From Fimbriiglobus sp. (GTDB lineage: Bacteria > Planctomycetota > Planctomycetia > Gemmatales > Gemmataceae): a stretch of DNA of 15,349 bases. The stretch lies in NCBI GenBank assembly GCA_025352585.1, contig JANXTD010000207.1, positions 1-15,349 of the forward strand. The letters run 5' to 3'. Positions 1 to 6,839 of the stretch are shown here, piece after piece. Within the stretch, counting starts at the first letter, position 1; each line of letters starts with the position of its first letter. The notes beneath the pieces were generated by a model. The model worked only from the letters and a program-made list of their open reading frames with translations. It did no database searches and was not told the DNA's origin. A program made the translations under genes and the position numbers.

Positions 1-2
1 TG

Positions 3-380
3 ACCAAGGACACGAAGGAACTCGGCTTCGCGGTGGCGACCGACAAGGCGACGCCGGCCGGGAAGCACAACCTGTTCGTGCAGGTCGTCATCCCGGTCAA
101 CGGCGAGTTCGTGGTGCAGAACGTCGGCGGCGGCGAGTTCCGCGTCGATGTGCCGCTGCCGCCCAAAGTCGCCCCCGCCGCGCCGGTCGCCGTGGCCGCC
201 CCGCCGACTCCGGTCGCCCCCGTGGCCGTCGCGCCGCCGACCGCGAAGCCGTTGACGCGCCTCGAACAGCTCCGCAAGGAGCAGGACGAGCGCGAGAAGG
301 CCGGCAAGCCGGCGACGCCTGCACCCGCGCCGGCCCCGGTGCCCGTGCCGGCCCCGAAATTGCCTGAGAAGAAGGGCTAA
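3..380 (+). CDS. C-terminal part of a secreted Pro/Ala-rich planctomycete protein (5' end outside window)
   Basis: The reading frame is open from the first bases of the window to a TAA at 378-380, so this is the last 125 residues of a longer protein; the GTG at 33 is probably an internal valine codon. The visible part has a beta-rich segment (HNLFVQVVIPVNGEF, then QNVGGGEFRVDVP). From memory, similar segments occur near the end of large exported planctomycete proteins encoded beside DUF1549/DUF1553 genes. After that come about 40 residues of Pro/Ala/Val linker, a charged helix (RLEQLRKEQDEREK) and a second Pro/Ala run ending in EKKG. Such linkers suit an exported or cell-envelope protein. It lies 51 nt upstream of the PSCyt2/PSD1 gene on the same strand, so co-transcription is likely. 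The function cannot be read from this fragment. Confidence 0.7.
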   Translation, partial: TKDTKELGFAVATDKATPAGKHNLFVQVVIPVNGEFVVQNVGGGEFRVDVPLPPKVAPAAPVAVAAPPTPVAPVAVAPPTAKPLTRLEQLRKEQDEREKAGKPATPAPAPAPVPVPAPKLPEKKG

Positions 381-420
381 CGCCCGCGACGTTGTGCCGA
401 CGCCCGCCCCGCCCCGCTTC

Positions 421-425
421 AGGAA
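421..425 (+). promoter_or_regulatory. Ribosome binding site of the PSCyt2/PSD1 gene
   Basis: AGGAA lies six bases before the ATG at 432. It supports that start over other in-frame choices, and the start is followed directly by a signal peptide. Confidence 0.6.
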
Positions 426-431
426 TGCCCC

Positions 432-2903
432 ATGCGTTTCACGCTCGCCCTGACCGCCTGCCTGTCGCTCGCCGCCGCCGCGTCCGCCCAGACCCCCGCG
501 ACACAAGTGGCTGCGGCGGTGCCGCCGGTGGCGGTCGCGCCGGCCGCGAAGGTCGCCGTCTACCCGCCGGACATCAACCTCGAGACGGCCCGCGACCGCC
601 AGAGCTTCATCGTCCAGCTCACGCAACCCGACGGCCTGACGCGCGACCTGACCGACGCCGCCCAGGTGACCTTCGCCAACCCGGCGCTGATTCGGCTCGA
701 CAAGAACGTCGTTTACCCCGTCGCCGACGGCGTCACCGAGATGACCGTGATCGCGGCCGGGCAGACGGTCAAGGTGCCGGTCAAGGTCGTGAACGCCAAG
801 GCCGACCGGCCGGTCTCGTTCAAGCTCGACGTGATGCCGGTATTCTTGCGGTCGGGCTGCAACTCCGGCGCGTGCCACGGCGCGGCCCGCGGCAAGGACG
901 GCTTCCGCCTGTCGCTCTTCGGCTTCGACCCCGACGGCGACCACTTCCGCCTCACCCACGAGGTCAACGGCCGGCGCATCAACCTCGCCATGCCGGCCGA
1001 GTCGCTGCTGATCGACAAGGCGACCGGCAAGGTTCCGCACACCGGCGGGGCCAAGATCAAGGACAACGACGAGTACTACCAGACGCTAATGCGCTGGCTC
1101 GAAGCCGACGCCCCGGCCGACGCCGCGACCGTCGCCACGCCGACGAGTTTGGAAGTCTTCCCGCCCTCCGCCGTCCTCGACGGCAAGGGCGAACGACAAC
1201 GCCTCGTCGTGCGGGCCAAGTATTCCGACGGCACCGACCGCGACGTAACCACGACTTCACTGTACCTGTCGAACAACGATAACGCCGCCAAGGTCGTCGC
1301 CGACGGGGACGCCGGCGTCACCGGCAACGAGCGCGGCGAGGCGTTCGTCATGGCCCGCTACTTCACCTTCACCGTCGGCGTGCCGTTCGTGACGCTGCCA
1401 AAGGGCTTGCAGTTCACGCCGACCGCCGCCGCCGAGTTCAACTACGTCGATACGCTCGTGAACGCCAAGCTCAAGAAGCTGCGCGTCGATCCGTCGGCCG
1501 TCTGCGACGACCCGACCTTCGCCCGCCGTGTCTACCTCGACATCACCGGCACCCTGCCGACGCCCGAGGAGTACGCCCGCTTCATGGTCGGCACGCTTCC
1601 CAACAAGCGCGATCTGCTGGTCGATGAACTTTTGGAGCGCAAGGAATTCTCGGAGTTGTGGGTGTTGAAGTGGGCCGAATTGCTGCAAATCCGCTCGTCG
1701 AATGATGTTAGCTCCAAGGCGATGTTACTGTACTACACCTGGCTGCAGGAGAAAATCTCCAAGAACGTCCCTACAGATGTTTGGGTGCGGGAATTGCTCG
1801 GGGCGTCCGGCGGTACCTTCAAGAACCCGCCGTCGAACTACTACCAGATCGAACGCGACATTGTGAAGGTCACGGAGAACGTGGCCCAAGTGTTCATGGG
1901 CATGCGGATCCAATGCACGCAGTGCCACAACCACCCGTTCGACCGCTGGACGATGGACGACTACTACGGCTTCGCGGCCTTCTTCAGCCAGGTCGGACGC
2001 AAGCAGGCCGAGGATCCGCGCGAACTCGTCGTCTTCAACGGCGGCGGCGAGGTCAACCACCCTCTTTACGGCAAGCCGATGCCGCCGAAGTTCCTCGGCG
2101 GGGCCAAGCCCGTCGTGGCCGGCAAGGACCGCCGCGTAGTGCTCGCCAACTGGCTGGCGTCGCCGGAGAACCCGTATTTCGCCAAGAACCTGTCGAACAT
2201 GGTCTGGAGCCACTTCTTCGGCATGGGCATCATCAACGAGGTGGACGACGTGCGTATCTCGAACCCCGCGTCCAACCAGGAATTGTTGGACGCGCTCGGG
2301 GCGAAGTTCACGTCGTACAACTACGACTTCAAGAAGCTGGTCCGCGACATCTGTACGAGTGCGGCCTACCAGCGTTCGACGGTGGCGACGAAGTCGAACG
2401 AGGGCGACACCCGCAACTTCGCCCGCGGGCCGATCCGCCGCATCCGCGCCGAAACGATGCTCGACATCATCAGCCAGGTGACCGACGCTCGCAACAAGTT
2501 CCCCGGCCTGCCGCAGGGCGCGCGCGCGGTGCAGATCGCCGACGGCACGACCTCGAACTACTTCCTGACGACCTTCGGCCGGCCGAGCCGCGAGACGGTC
2601 TGCGCCTGCGAAGTGCGGCTGGAGCCGACGCTGTCACAGAGCCTGCACCTGATGAACGGCGACACGGTGTCGCCGAAGATTCAGGCCGGCAACCTCGTCG
2701 GCAAGATGCTCGCCGAGAAGCGGACGACGCAGCAAATCGTCGAGTTGATGTACCTGCGGGCGGTGTGCCGCGCCCCGACGGCGGTAGAGTTGAAGAACCT
2801 GACCGACGCGGTGAACGCCGCCCCGCCGGCCGCCAAACAGCAGTCGCTCGAAGACGTCTTCTGGGCGCTACTGAACTCGCGCGAGTTCATGTTCAACCAC
2901 TGA
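432..2903 (+). CDS. Exported PSCyt2/PSD1 (DUF1549/DUF1553) protein with two cytochrome-like Cys-His motifs
   Basis: The 823-residue protein begins with a signal peptide (MRFTLALTACLSLAAAASAQ). An Ig-like region spans about residues 41-120. Next comes a cytochrome-like segment with C143-x4-C148-H149, then a second Ig-like stretch (about 236-320). DUF1549 (PSCyt2, about 335-520) carries the C495-x2-C498-H499 motif in the family signature CTQCHNHPFDRW. DUF1553 (PSD1, about 565-815) is recognisable from RRVVLANWLASPENPYF and DDVRISNPASNQELLDALG. This family is expanded in planctomycetes and is predicted to be exported; the Cys-His motifs suggest covalent haem, but the biochemical role is not established. 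The gene ends 12 nt before the antitoxin gene. Codon use shifts to lower GC between about 1621 and 1800. Family assignment is secure; haem binding is inferred. Confidence 0.95.
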   Translation: MRFTLALTACLSLAAAASAQTPATQVAAAVPPVAVAPAAKVAVYPPDINLETARDRQSFIVQLTQPDGLTRDLTDAAQVTFANPALIRLDKNVVYPVADGVTEMTVIAAGQTVKVPVKVVNAKADRPVSFKLDVMPVFLRSGCNSGACHGAARGKDGFRLSLFGFDPDGDHFRLTHEVNGRRINLAMPAESLLIDKATGKVPHTGGAKIKDNDEYYQTLMRWLEADAPADAATVATPTSLEVFPPSAVLDGKGERQRLVVRAKYSDGTDRDVTTTSLYLSNNDNAAKVVADGDAGVTGNERGEAFVMARYFTFTVGVPFVTLPKGLQFTPTAAAEFNYVDTLVNAKLKKLRVDPSAVCDDPTFARRVYLDITGTLPTPEEYARFMVGTLPNKRDLLVDELLERKEFSELWVLKWAELLQIRSSNDVSSKAMLLYYTWLQEKISKNVPTDVWVRELLGASGGTFKNPPSNYYQIERDIVKVTENVAQVFMGMRIQCTQCHNHPFDRWTMDDYYGFAAFFSQVGRKQAEDPRELVVFNGGGEVNHPLYGKPMPPKFLGGAKPVVAGKDRRVVLANWLASPENPYFAKNLSNMVWSHFFGMGIINEVDDVRISNPASNQELLDALGAKFTSYNYDFKKLVRDICTSAAYQRSTVATKSNEGDTRNFARGPIRRIRAETMLDIISQVTDARNKFPGLPQGARAVQIADGTTSNYFLTTFGRPSRETVCACEVRLEPTLSQSLHLMNGDTVSPKIQAGNLVGKMLAEKRTTQQIVELMYLRAVCRAPTAVELKNLTDAVNAAPPAAKQQSLEDVFWALLNSREFMFNH

Positions 2904-2906
2904 CCC

Positions 2907-2910
2907 GGAG
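2907..2910 (+). promoter_or_regulatory. Ribosome binding site of the antitoxin gene
   Basis: GGAG lies five bases before the ATG at 2916, within the 12-nt gap after the PSCyt2/PSD1 stop. It fixes the antitoxin start and suggests translation from the upstream gene's transcript. Confidence 0.6.
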
Positions 2911-2915
2911 CCGAC

Positions 2916-3170
2916 ATGGCCATCACCATCGAGCTGACGGAAGAGAACGAGACGCTGCTGGGCGAAAAGGCCGCCCGCGTCGGAAAGTCCGTCCCGGAAT
3001 ACGTGCGGGAACTATTGCGACCGCACATGACGCCGCCGATCGACTTCGAGACCATCGTGAAGCCGCTCCACGACGCTTACGCCGAGGGCGACCGGAGCCA
3101 GGAGGAACTCGTCGAACTGATCCATCAAGTCCGACGGGATGTGGCTGCAAAACGTCAGTCGCACTCGTGA
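2916..3170 (+). CDS. Small ribbon-helix-helix-like antitoxin of a PIN toxin-antitoxin pair
   Basis: This 84-residue protein starts with a short strand (MAITIELTEE) followed by a helix and a VPEYVRELL segment. That pattern is typical of CopG/ribbon-helix-helix antitoxins, in which paired N-terminal strands bind operator DNA. The charged helical C-terminus (about residues 45-84) would be the part that wraps the toxin. Its TGA (3168-3170) overlaps the proposed GTG start of the PIN gene (3167-3169), the usual arrangement for such modules. The expected role is to neutralise the toxin and repress the pair. Assignment rests on fold-like pattern, size and position, because antitoxins diverge quickly. 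No promoter of its own is evident in the 12-nt upstream gap, so it may depend on the upstream transcript or on a promoter inside the PSCyt2/PSD1 gene. Confidence 0.7.
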   Translation: MAITIELTEENETLLGEKAARVGKSVPEYVRELLRPHMTPPIDFETIVKPLHDAYAEGDRSQEELVELIHQVRRDVAAKRQSHS

Positions 3171-3631
3171 TCGACGCGGTGTTCGACTGCAACGTGTATG
3201 TCCAGGCGCTGACCGGTCGAGGCACCGCACGCCGCTGCTTCAAAGCTGTGGGTAGTGCAGTGAAGTTGTGGTGTAGCGAAGCGATTCTCGTAGAAGTGAC
3301 CGACGTGCTAAGCCGGCCAGAAATTCGGCGGAGGAACCCAGACTTAACAGACGCCGGAATGTGGGACTTCGTGGCCGAAATTCGCCGGGTTGCCGAGGTC
3401 GCGATTGTCGTGCCTAAAGTGTTCCCGCTCGCCAGCGACGTGGACGACGCGATGGACCTCGACCTGGCCATCGCGACGGGGGCAACCTTCGTTGTCACCC
3501 GCGACAACCACTTGCTACGTTTAATGACTGCGAGAGACTGGAACGCGCAGTTGTTCCGAGCCGCTTTCCCGGAAGTCGAGGTGTTGACGCCGGGGCCGTT
3601 CTTGGCCCGCCTCCCCGCGGAAGCCGAGTGA
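3167..3631 (+). CDS. PIN-domain toxin (putative toxin-antitoxin RNase, COG1569/PIN_3 type)
   Basis: Translation from the GTG at 3167 gives 154 residues, the normal size for this family. The frame stays open far upstream (from 1781), but that extension is antiparallel noise across the PSCyt2/PSD1 gene, so the GTG overlapping the antitoxin stop is preferred. No Shine-Dalgarno is visible; start by translational coupling is likely. Acidic residues fall at the expected PIN positions: D7 in FDCNVYV, E43 in ILVEVTDVL, D94 and D97 in DVDDAMDLDLA, and D113 in VVTRDNHLL. PIN toxins are Mg-dependent endoribonucleases held inactive by their antitoxin; several VapC-type members cut tRNA or rRNA. The target here is unknown. 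Base composition is lower than in the neighbours (30 of 60 bases are G or C in 3241-3300), which suggests separate ancestry. Confidence 0.87.
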   Translation: MIDAVFDCNVYVQALTGRGTARRCFKAVGSAVKLWCSEAILVEVTDVLSRPEIRRRNPDLTDAGMWDFVAEIRRVAEVAIVVPKVFPLASDVDDAMDLDLAIATGATFVVTRDNHLLRLMTARDWNAQLFRAAFPEVEVLTPGPFLARLPAEAE

Positions 3632-3682
3632 CGTTACGACGGAAGCCGAATCCCCGTGAACCCCCGGTCGCACGAAAGCGTC

Positions 3683-3710
3683 CCCGCTCCACAGGGCTAC
3701 TGTGGCCGGG
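3683..3710. repeat. Inverted repeat between the PIN gene and the Thg1-like gene
   Basis: Arms CCACAG (3689-3694) and CTGTGG (3700-3705) pair perfectly around the loop GGCTA. Flanking CCCG (3683-3686) and CGGG (3707-3710) add four more pairs beyond a small internal loop. No T-run follows. It could be a weak terminator of the toxin-antitoxin unit, an operator, or a structure in the Thg1-like leader, and may also be chance in GC-rich DNA. Confidence 0.35.
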
Positions 3711-3734
3711 TAGCACCAACGCGGGACTGACGCC

Positions 3735-4514
3735 ATGAAGTTCGACGACCTCGACCGCGCGATGCGGGTTTACGAGACGGCCCACGACCACTGCGTGTTG
3801 CCCGGCCTCTACATGGTCGCGCGATTGGACGGGCGGAGTTTCACGCGACTCACCAAGGAAGTCCACGCCTTCGAGGCACCCTTCGACGAGAAGTTCCGCG
3901 ACATGATGTTGGCGACCACCGAACACCTGATGCTTGCGACCGGCTTCCGGTTCGTGTACGGCTACACCGAGAGCGACGAAATCTCGCTGCTCTTCGACGC
4001 CGGCGAGAACGGCTTCGGCCGCAAGCTGCGCAAGTTGAACTCGGTCCTCGCGGGGGAGGCGAGTGGGAAGTTCTCGCTGCTCTTAGGAGCGGTGGCCTGC
4101 TTCGACTGCCGCATCTCGCAACTGCCGACGGCCGAACTCGTCGTCGATTACTTCCGCTGGCGCAGCGAAGACGCCAGCCGTAACGCGCTGAACGCCCACT
4201 GCTATTGGGGCCACCGCAAGGCCGGCCGCACCGTCGCGGAAGCGACGGAAGCCCTCGTCGGCAAGTCGGTGGCGGACAAGAACGAGATGCTGTTCCGGCT
4301 CGGCGTCGATTCCGACGAGTTGCCGGCGTGGCACAAGCGCGGCTGCGGCGTCGTCTGGGAATCGTTCGACCTGCCGGCGACGAACCCGGTGACCGGCGCG
4401 GCAGTAGTCGCCCGCCGCCGACGGCTCCGCCGAGACCTCGACCTGCCGATGAAGGACGCTTACTCCGACTACGTTCGCGCGATGGTTCCCCAAACGTCAA
4501 CGCTCCTCGACTGA
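3735..4514 (+). CDS. Thg1-like protein (tRNA(His) guanylyltransferase family, 3'-5' RNA polymerase)
   Basis: The 259-residue protein has the hallmarks of the Thg1 superfamily. These are RLDGRSF with D32 as first metal ligand, the palm motif YGYTESDEISLLF with D81 and E82 matching the catalytic acidic pair, and YFRWRSEDASRNALNAHCYW, the family's conserved helix. Thg1 adds nucleotides to tRNA 5' ends in the 3'-5' direction. Eukaryotic Thg1 adds G-1 to tRNA(His), whereas bacterial and archaeal Thg1-like proteins mainly repair 5'-truncated tRNAs by templated addition. Because bacterial tRNA(His) genes normally encode G-1, repair is the likelier role here. Length fits the family. The gene lies 103 nt after the PIN toxin and 24 nt before the cytochrome-WD40 gene. 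No strong Shine-Dalgarno is seen. The family call is firm; the substrate is inferred. Confidence 0.93.
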   Translation: MKFDDLDRAMRVYETAHDHCVLPGLYMVARLDGRSFTRLTKEVHAFEAPFDEKFRDMMLATTEHLMLATGFRFVYGYTESDEISLLFDAGENGFGRKLRKLNSVLAGEASGKFSLLLGAVACFDCRISQLPTAELVVDYFRWRSEDASRNALNAHCYWGHRKAGRTVAEATEALVGKSVADKNEMLFRLGVDSDELPAWHKRGCGVVWESFDLPATNPVTGAAVVARRRRLRRDLDLPMKDAYSDYVRAMVPQTSTLLD

Positions 4515-4538
4515 CCCGACACGACCCGAGACCTCGAC

Positions 4539-6665
4539 ATGACCCGCCCGACGCTCGCCCTGTTCACACTGTCGATGCTGCCGGCGCTGGCTCAAGCCGA
4601 CGCCAAGAACCCGACGTTCAACGACGACGTGATGCCGGTGATTCGCCAGCACTGCGCCGGCTGCCACGGGGCGGACAAGCAGAAGGGCGGGCTGAACCTC
4701 GCCACCTTCGGCCTCGCCATGCAGGGCGGGTCGTCGGGCGCGGTCGTCGTGCCGGGCAACGCCGAGAAGTCGCGGCTGTTCACGATGACGGCCCACAAGG
4801 AAGAGCCGGTGATGCCGCCGTCGAAGACGAAGATCCCCGACGCGCAAATCGACATCCTGCGGCTCTGGGTCGAGCAAGGTGGCAAGGAGACCGCGACGAG
4901 CGCGGTCAGCGTCGTGCTCAAGCCTAAGGTCGAGATCGGCCTGAAGTCGGTCGCCAAGGGCAAGCCCGAAGGCCCGCCGCCGATGCCGCTGCCCGGCAAG
5001 CTCGCCGTCGAACCGATTGGCCGCGCGCGCCGGCCGGGGGCGGTGTTGGGCCTGGCGACGAGTCCGTGGGCACCGCTGGTCGCGGTCGGCGGCCAGAAGC
5101 AAGTCATCCTCTACCACGCCGACACCGGCGACATGCTCGGCGTCCTGCCGTTCGAGCACGGCCAGATCAACAGCATCAAGTTCTCGCGCAACGCCAAGTT
5201 CCTGCTCGTCGCCGGCGGCCGCGGCGGGATGTCGGGCAAGGCGGTGCTGTACAACGTCGAGACCGGGGCGAAGGTCACCGAGGTCGGCTCCGCGGAGACC
5301 GACGCCGTCCTGACCGCCGACATCTCGGCCGACCAGACGATGATCGCCGTCGGCACCACGACCCGCATGGTCCGCGTCTACGCCACGGCCGACGGCGCGG
5401 TGCTGAGCCAGATCAAGAAGCACACCGACTGGGTCACGGCCGTCGAGTTCTCGCCCGACGGCGTGTTGCTGGCCACGGCCGACCGCAACGGCGGGGCGTT
5501 CGTCTGGGAAGCAGCGACGGCGCGCGAGTTCCACTCACTACGCGGCCACACGGCCTGCGTCACCGAAGTCAGTTGGCGGGCCGACTCGAACCTGCTGGCG
5601 ACCGGCAGCCTCGACGGCACCGTGCGGGTCTGGGAGATGGAGAACGGCACGCAGGTCAAGACTTGGCCGGCCCACGGCGGCGGCGTCGAGGGCGTGCGAT
5701 TCAGCATGGACGGCCGCCTCGCCAGCACCGGCCGCGACAAGGTCGCCAAGGTCTGGGACGCCAACGGCGCAGCGGTCAAGCAGTTCGCCGCGACCCCCGA
5801 AGTCGGCCTGCGGGTCGCCGTCAGCCACGACAACACCAAGGTCGTCGGCGGCGACTGGGGCGGCGGCGTGCTGCTCTGGAACCTCGCCGACGCCCGGCTG
5901 ATCGCGCAGGTCGATACGAACCCCGCGCCGGTCGCCGAGCAGATCAAGGCCGCCGAGGTCGCCGTCGTCGCGGCCGAGGCCAAGGCGAAAGTTCATGCCG
6001 ACGCGCTTGCGGCGGCGCAGGCGAAACTCGACGCGGCCAACGCCGGGGCCAACGCGGCCGCGACGCTCCTCGCCAAGACGACGGCCGACCTCGCGGCGGC
6101 GCAAAAAGCCGTCGCGGATCACACGGCGATGGCGGCGGCGATGGCCGCGCAGTCGCCGGCGGTGAAGGCCGAGGCGGACAAGGCGGCCGCGCTGCTCCCG
6201 GCCGCGGCCAACAAGTCGGCCGCGCTCGAGGTGACGGCCCCGATCGCGGCGGAGGTGGCGAAGCGGGTCGCGGAGGCGGCCGCGAAGGCCCCGCAGAACC
6301 CGGACCTCGCCGCGGCGTCGAAACTCGCCGGCGAGCAGAACGCCGCGCAGCAAGCGGCCCTCGTCGCCGCGCGGAAGGCGCTGGCCGACGGGACCGCCGT
6401 CAGCACGACCGCGTCTGCCAAGCTCGCCGCGCACGTGAAGGCCGCCGCCGACCACCAAGCCGCGGCGGTCGCGGCGCAACAGAAGGTCGCGGCGCTGACG
6501 CCGGCCGTGAAGCCGGCGACCGACGCGATCCCGGTCTCGAAGAAAGCTGCCGCCGACGCGGGTGTGGCGTTCGCCCCGGTCAAGGCGGCGGCCGACGCGG
6601 TCGGCGTCGAGGTGGCGGCGGCGAAGGCGAAACTCGAGCGGTTGCGGCCCGCGCCGAAGAAGTAA
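4539..6665 (+). CDS. Exported cytochrome c (PSCyt1)-WD40 protein with a long alanine-rich helical tail
   Basis: The 708-residue product starts with a probable signal peptide (MTRPTLALFTLSMLPALAQA). A PSCyt1-type cytochrome domain follows (about residues 25-118), with haem motif C39-A-G-C42-H43 and a likely axial methionine in the region EEPVMPPS. About seven WD40-like repeats occupy residues 165-450, enough for one beta-propeller; the clearest are HTDWVTAVEFSPDG and LLATGSLDGTVRVWEME. The rest (about 461-700) is alanine-rich, 99 of 240 residues, with regular Lys/Glu/Asp, and is predicted helical or coiled coil. Cytochrome-WD40 proteins are common beside PSCyt2/PSD1 genes in planctomycetes; a role in periplasmic electron transfer or carbohydrate breakdown is only suggested. 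The gene follows the Thg1-like gene by 24 nt. The domain call is firm; the function is open. Confidence 0.92.
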   Translation: MTRPTLALFTLSMLPALAQADAKNPTFNDDVMPVIRQHCAGCHGADKQKGGLNLATFGLAMQGGSSGAVVVPGNAEKSRLFTMTAHKEEPVMPPSKTKIPDAQIDILRLWVEQGGKETATSAVSVVLKPKVEIGLKSVAKGKPEGPPPMPLPGKLAVEPIGRARRPGAVLGLATSPWAPLVAVGGQKQVILYHADTGDMLGVLPFEHGQINSIKFSRNAKFLLVAGGRGGMSGKAVLYNVETGAKVTEVGSAETDAVLTADISADQTMIAVGTTTRMVRVYATADGAVLSQIKKHTDWVTAVEFSPDGVLLATADRNGGAFVWEAATAREFHSLRGHTACVTEVSWRADSNLLATGSLDGTVRVWEMENGTQVKTWPAHGGGVEGVRFSMDGRLASTGRDKVAKVWDANGAAVKQFAATPEVGLRVAVSHDNTKVVGGDWGGGVLLWNLADARLIAQVDTNPAPVAEQIKAAEVAVVAAEAKAKVHADALAAAQAKLDAANAGANAAATLLAKTTADLAAAQKAVADHTAMAAAMAAQSPAVKAEADKAAALLPAAANKSAALEVTAPIAAEVAKRVAEAAAKAPQNPDLAAASKLAGEQNAAQQAALVAARKALADGTAVSTTASAKLAAHVKAAADHQAAAVAAQQKVAALTPAVKPATDAIPVSKKAAADAGVAFAPVKAAADAVGVEVAAAKAKLERLRPAPKK

Positions 6666-6839
6666 TCGCCTCGTCGCGGGGGCCATTCGCTGTCGCCAGG
6701 CGTGAACTCGCGCACCAGCAGTCGAAAAGCGGGGGCGGGGGGGCGAATTCCGTCGCCGATCGCGTTCGCCGGGTGGCCCGCGTCCGGGAGGCGGACTAGC
6801 CTCACGGGGACTCCACTCGCGACTCGCCCCGAGTAGCCG

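Noticed and set aside
1781..3166. Upstream in-frame extension of the PIN toxin
   Set aside because: The frame is open, but it overlaps the PSCyt2/PSD1 and antitoxin genes and its residues are low-complexity. The GTG at 3167 gives the normal PIN length.
3618..3649. Ten-base direct repeat (CGGAAGCCGA) at 3618-3627 and 3640-3649 as a possible insertion scar of the toxin module
   Set aside because: Both copies are at the same side of the module, no matching copy was noticed near 2904, and ten-base repeats occur easily in such biased sequence.
4083..5534. Minus-strand open frames over the Thg1-like and cytochrome-WD40 genes
   Set aside because: They show no recognisable motif and no ribosome binding site, and mirror the codon bias of the plus-strand genes.
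6731..6743. G-rich tract as a possible G-quadruplex between the cytochrome-WD40 gene and the kinase
   Set aside because: There are only two long G-runs (five and seven) separated by one base, not the four runs needed for a standard quadruplex.
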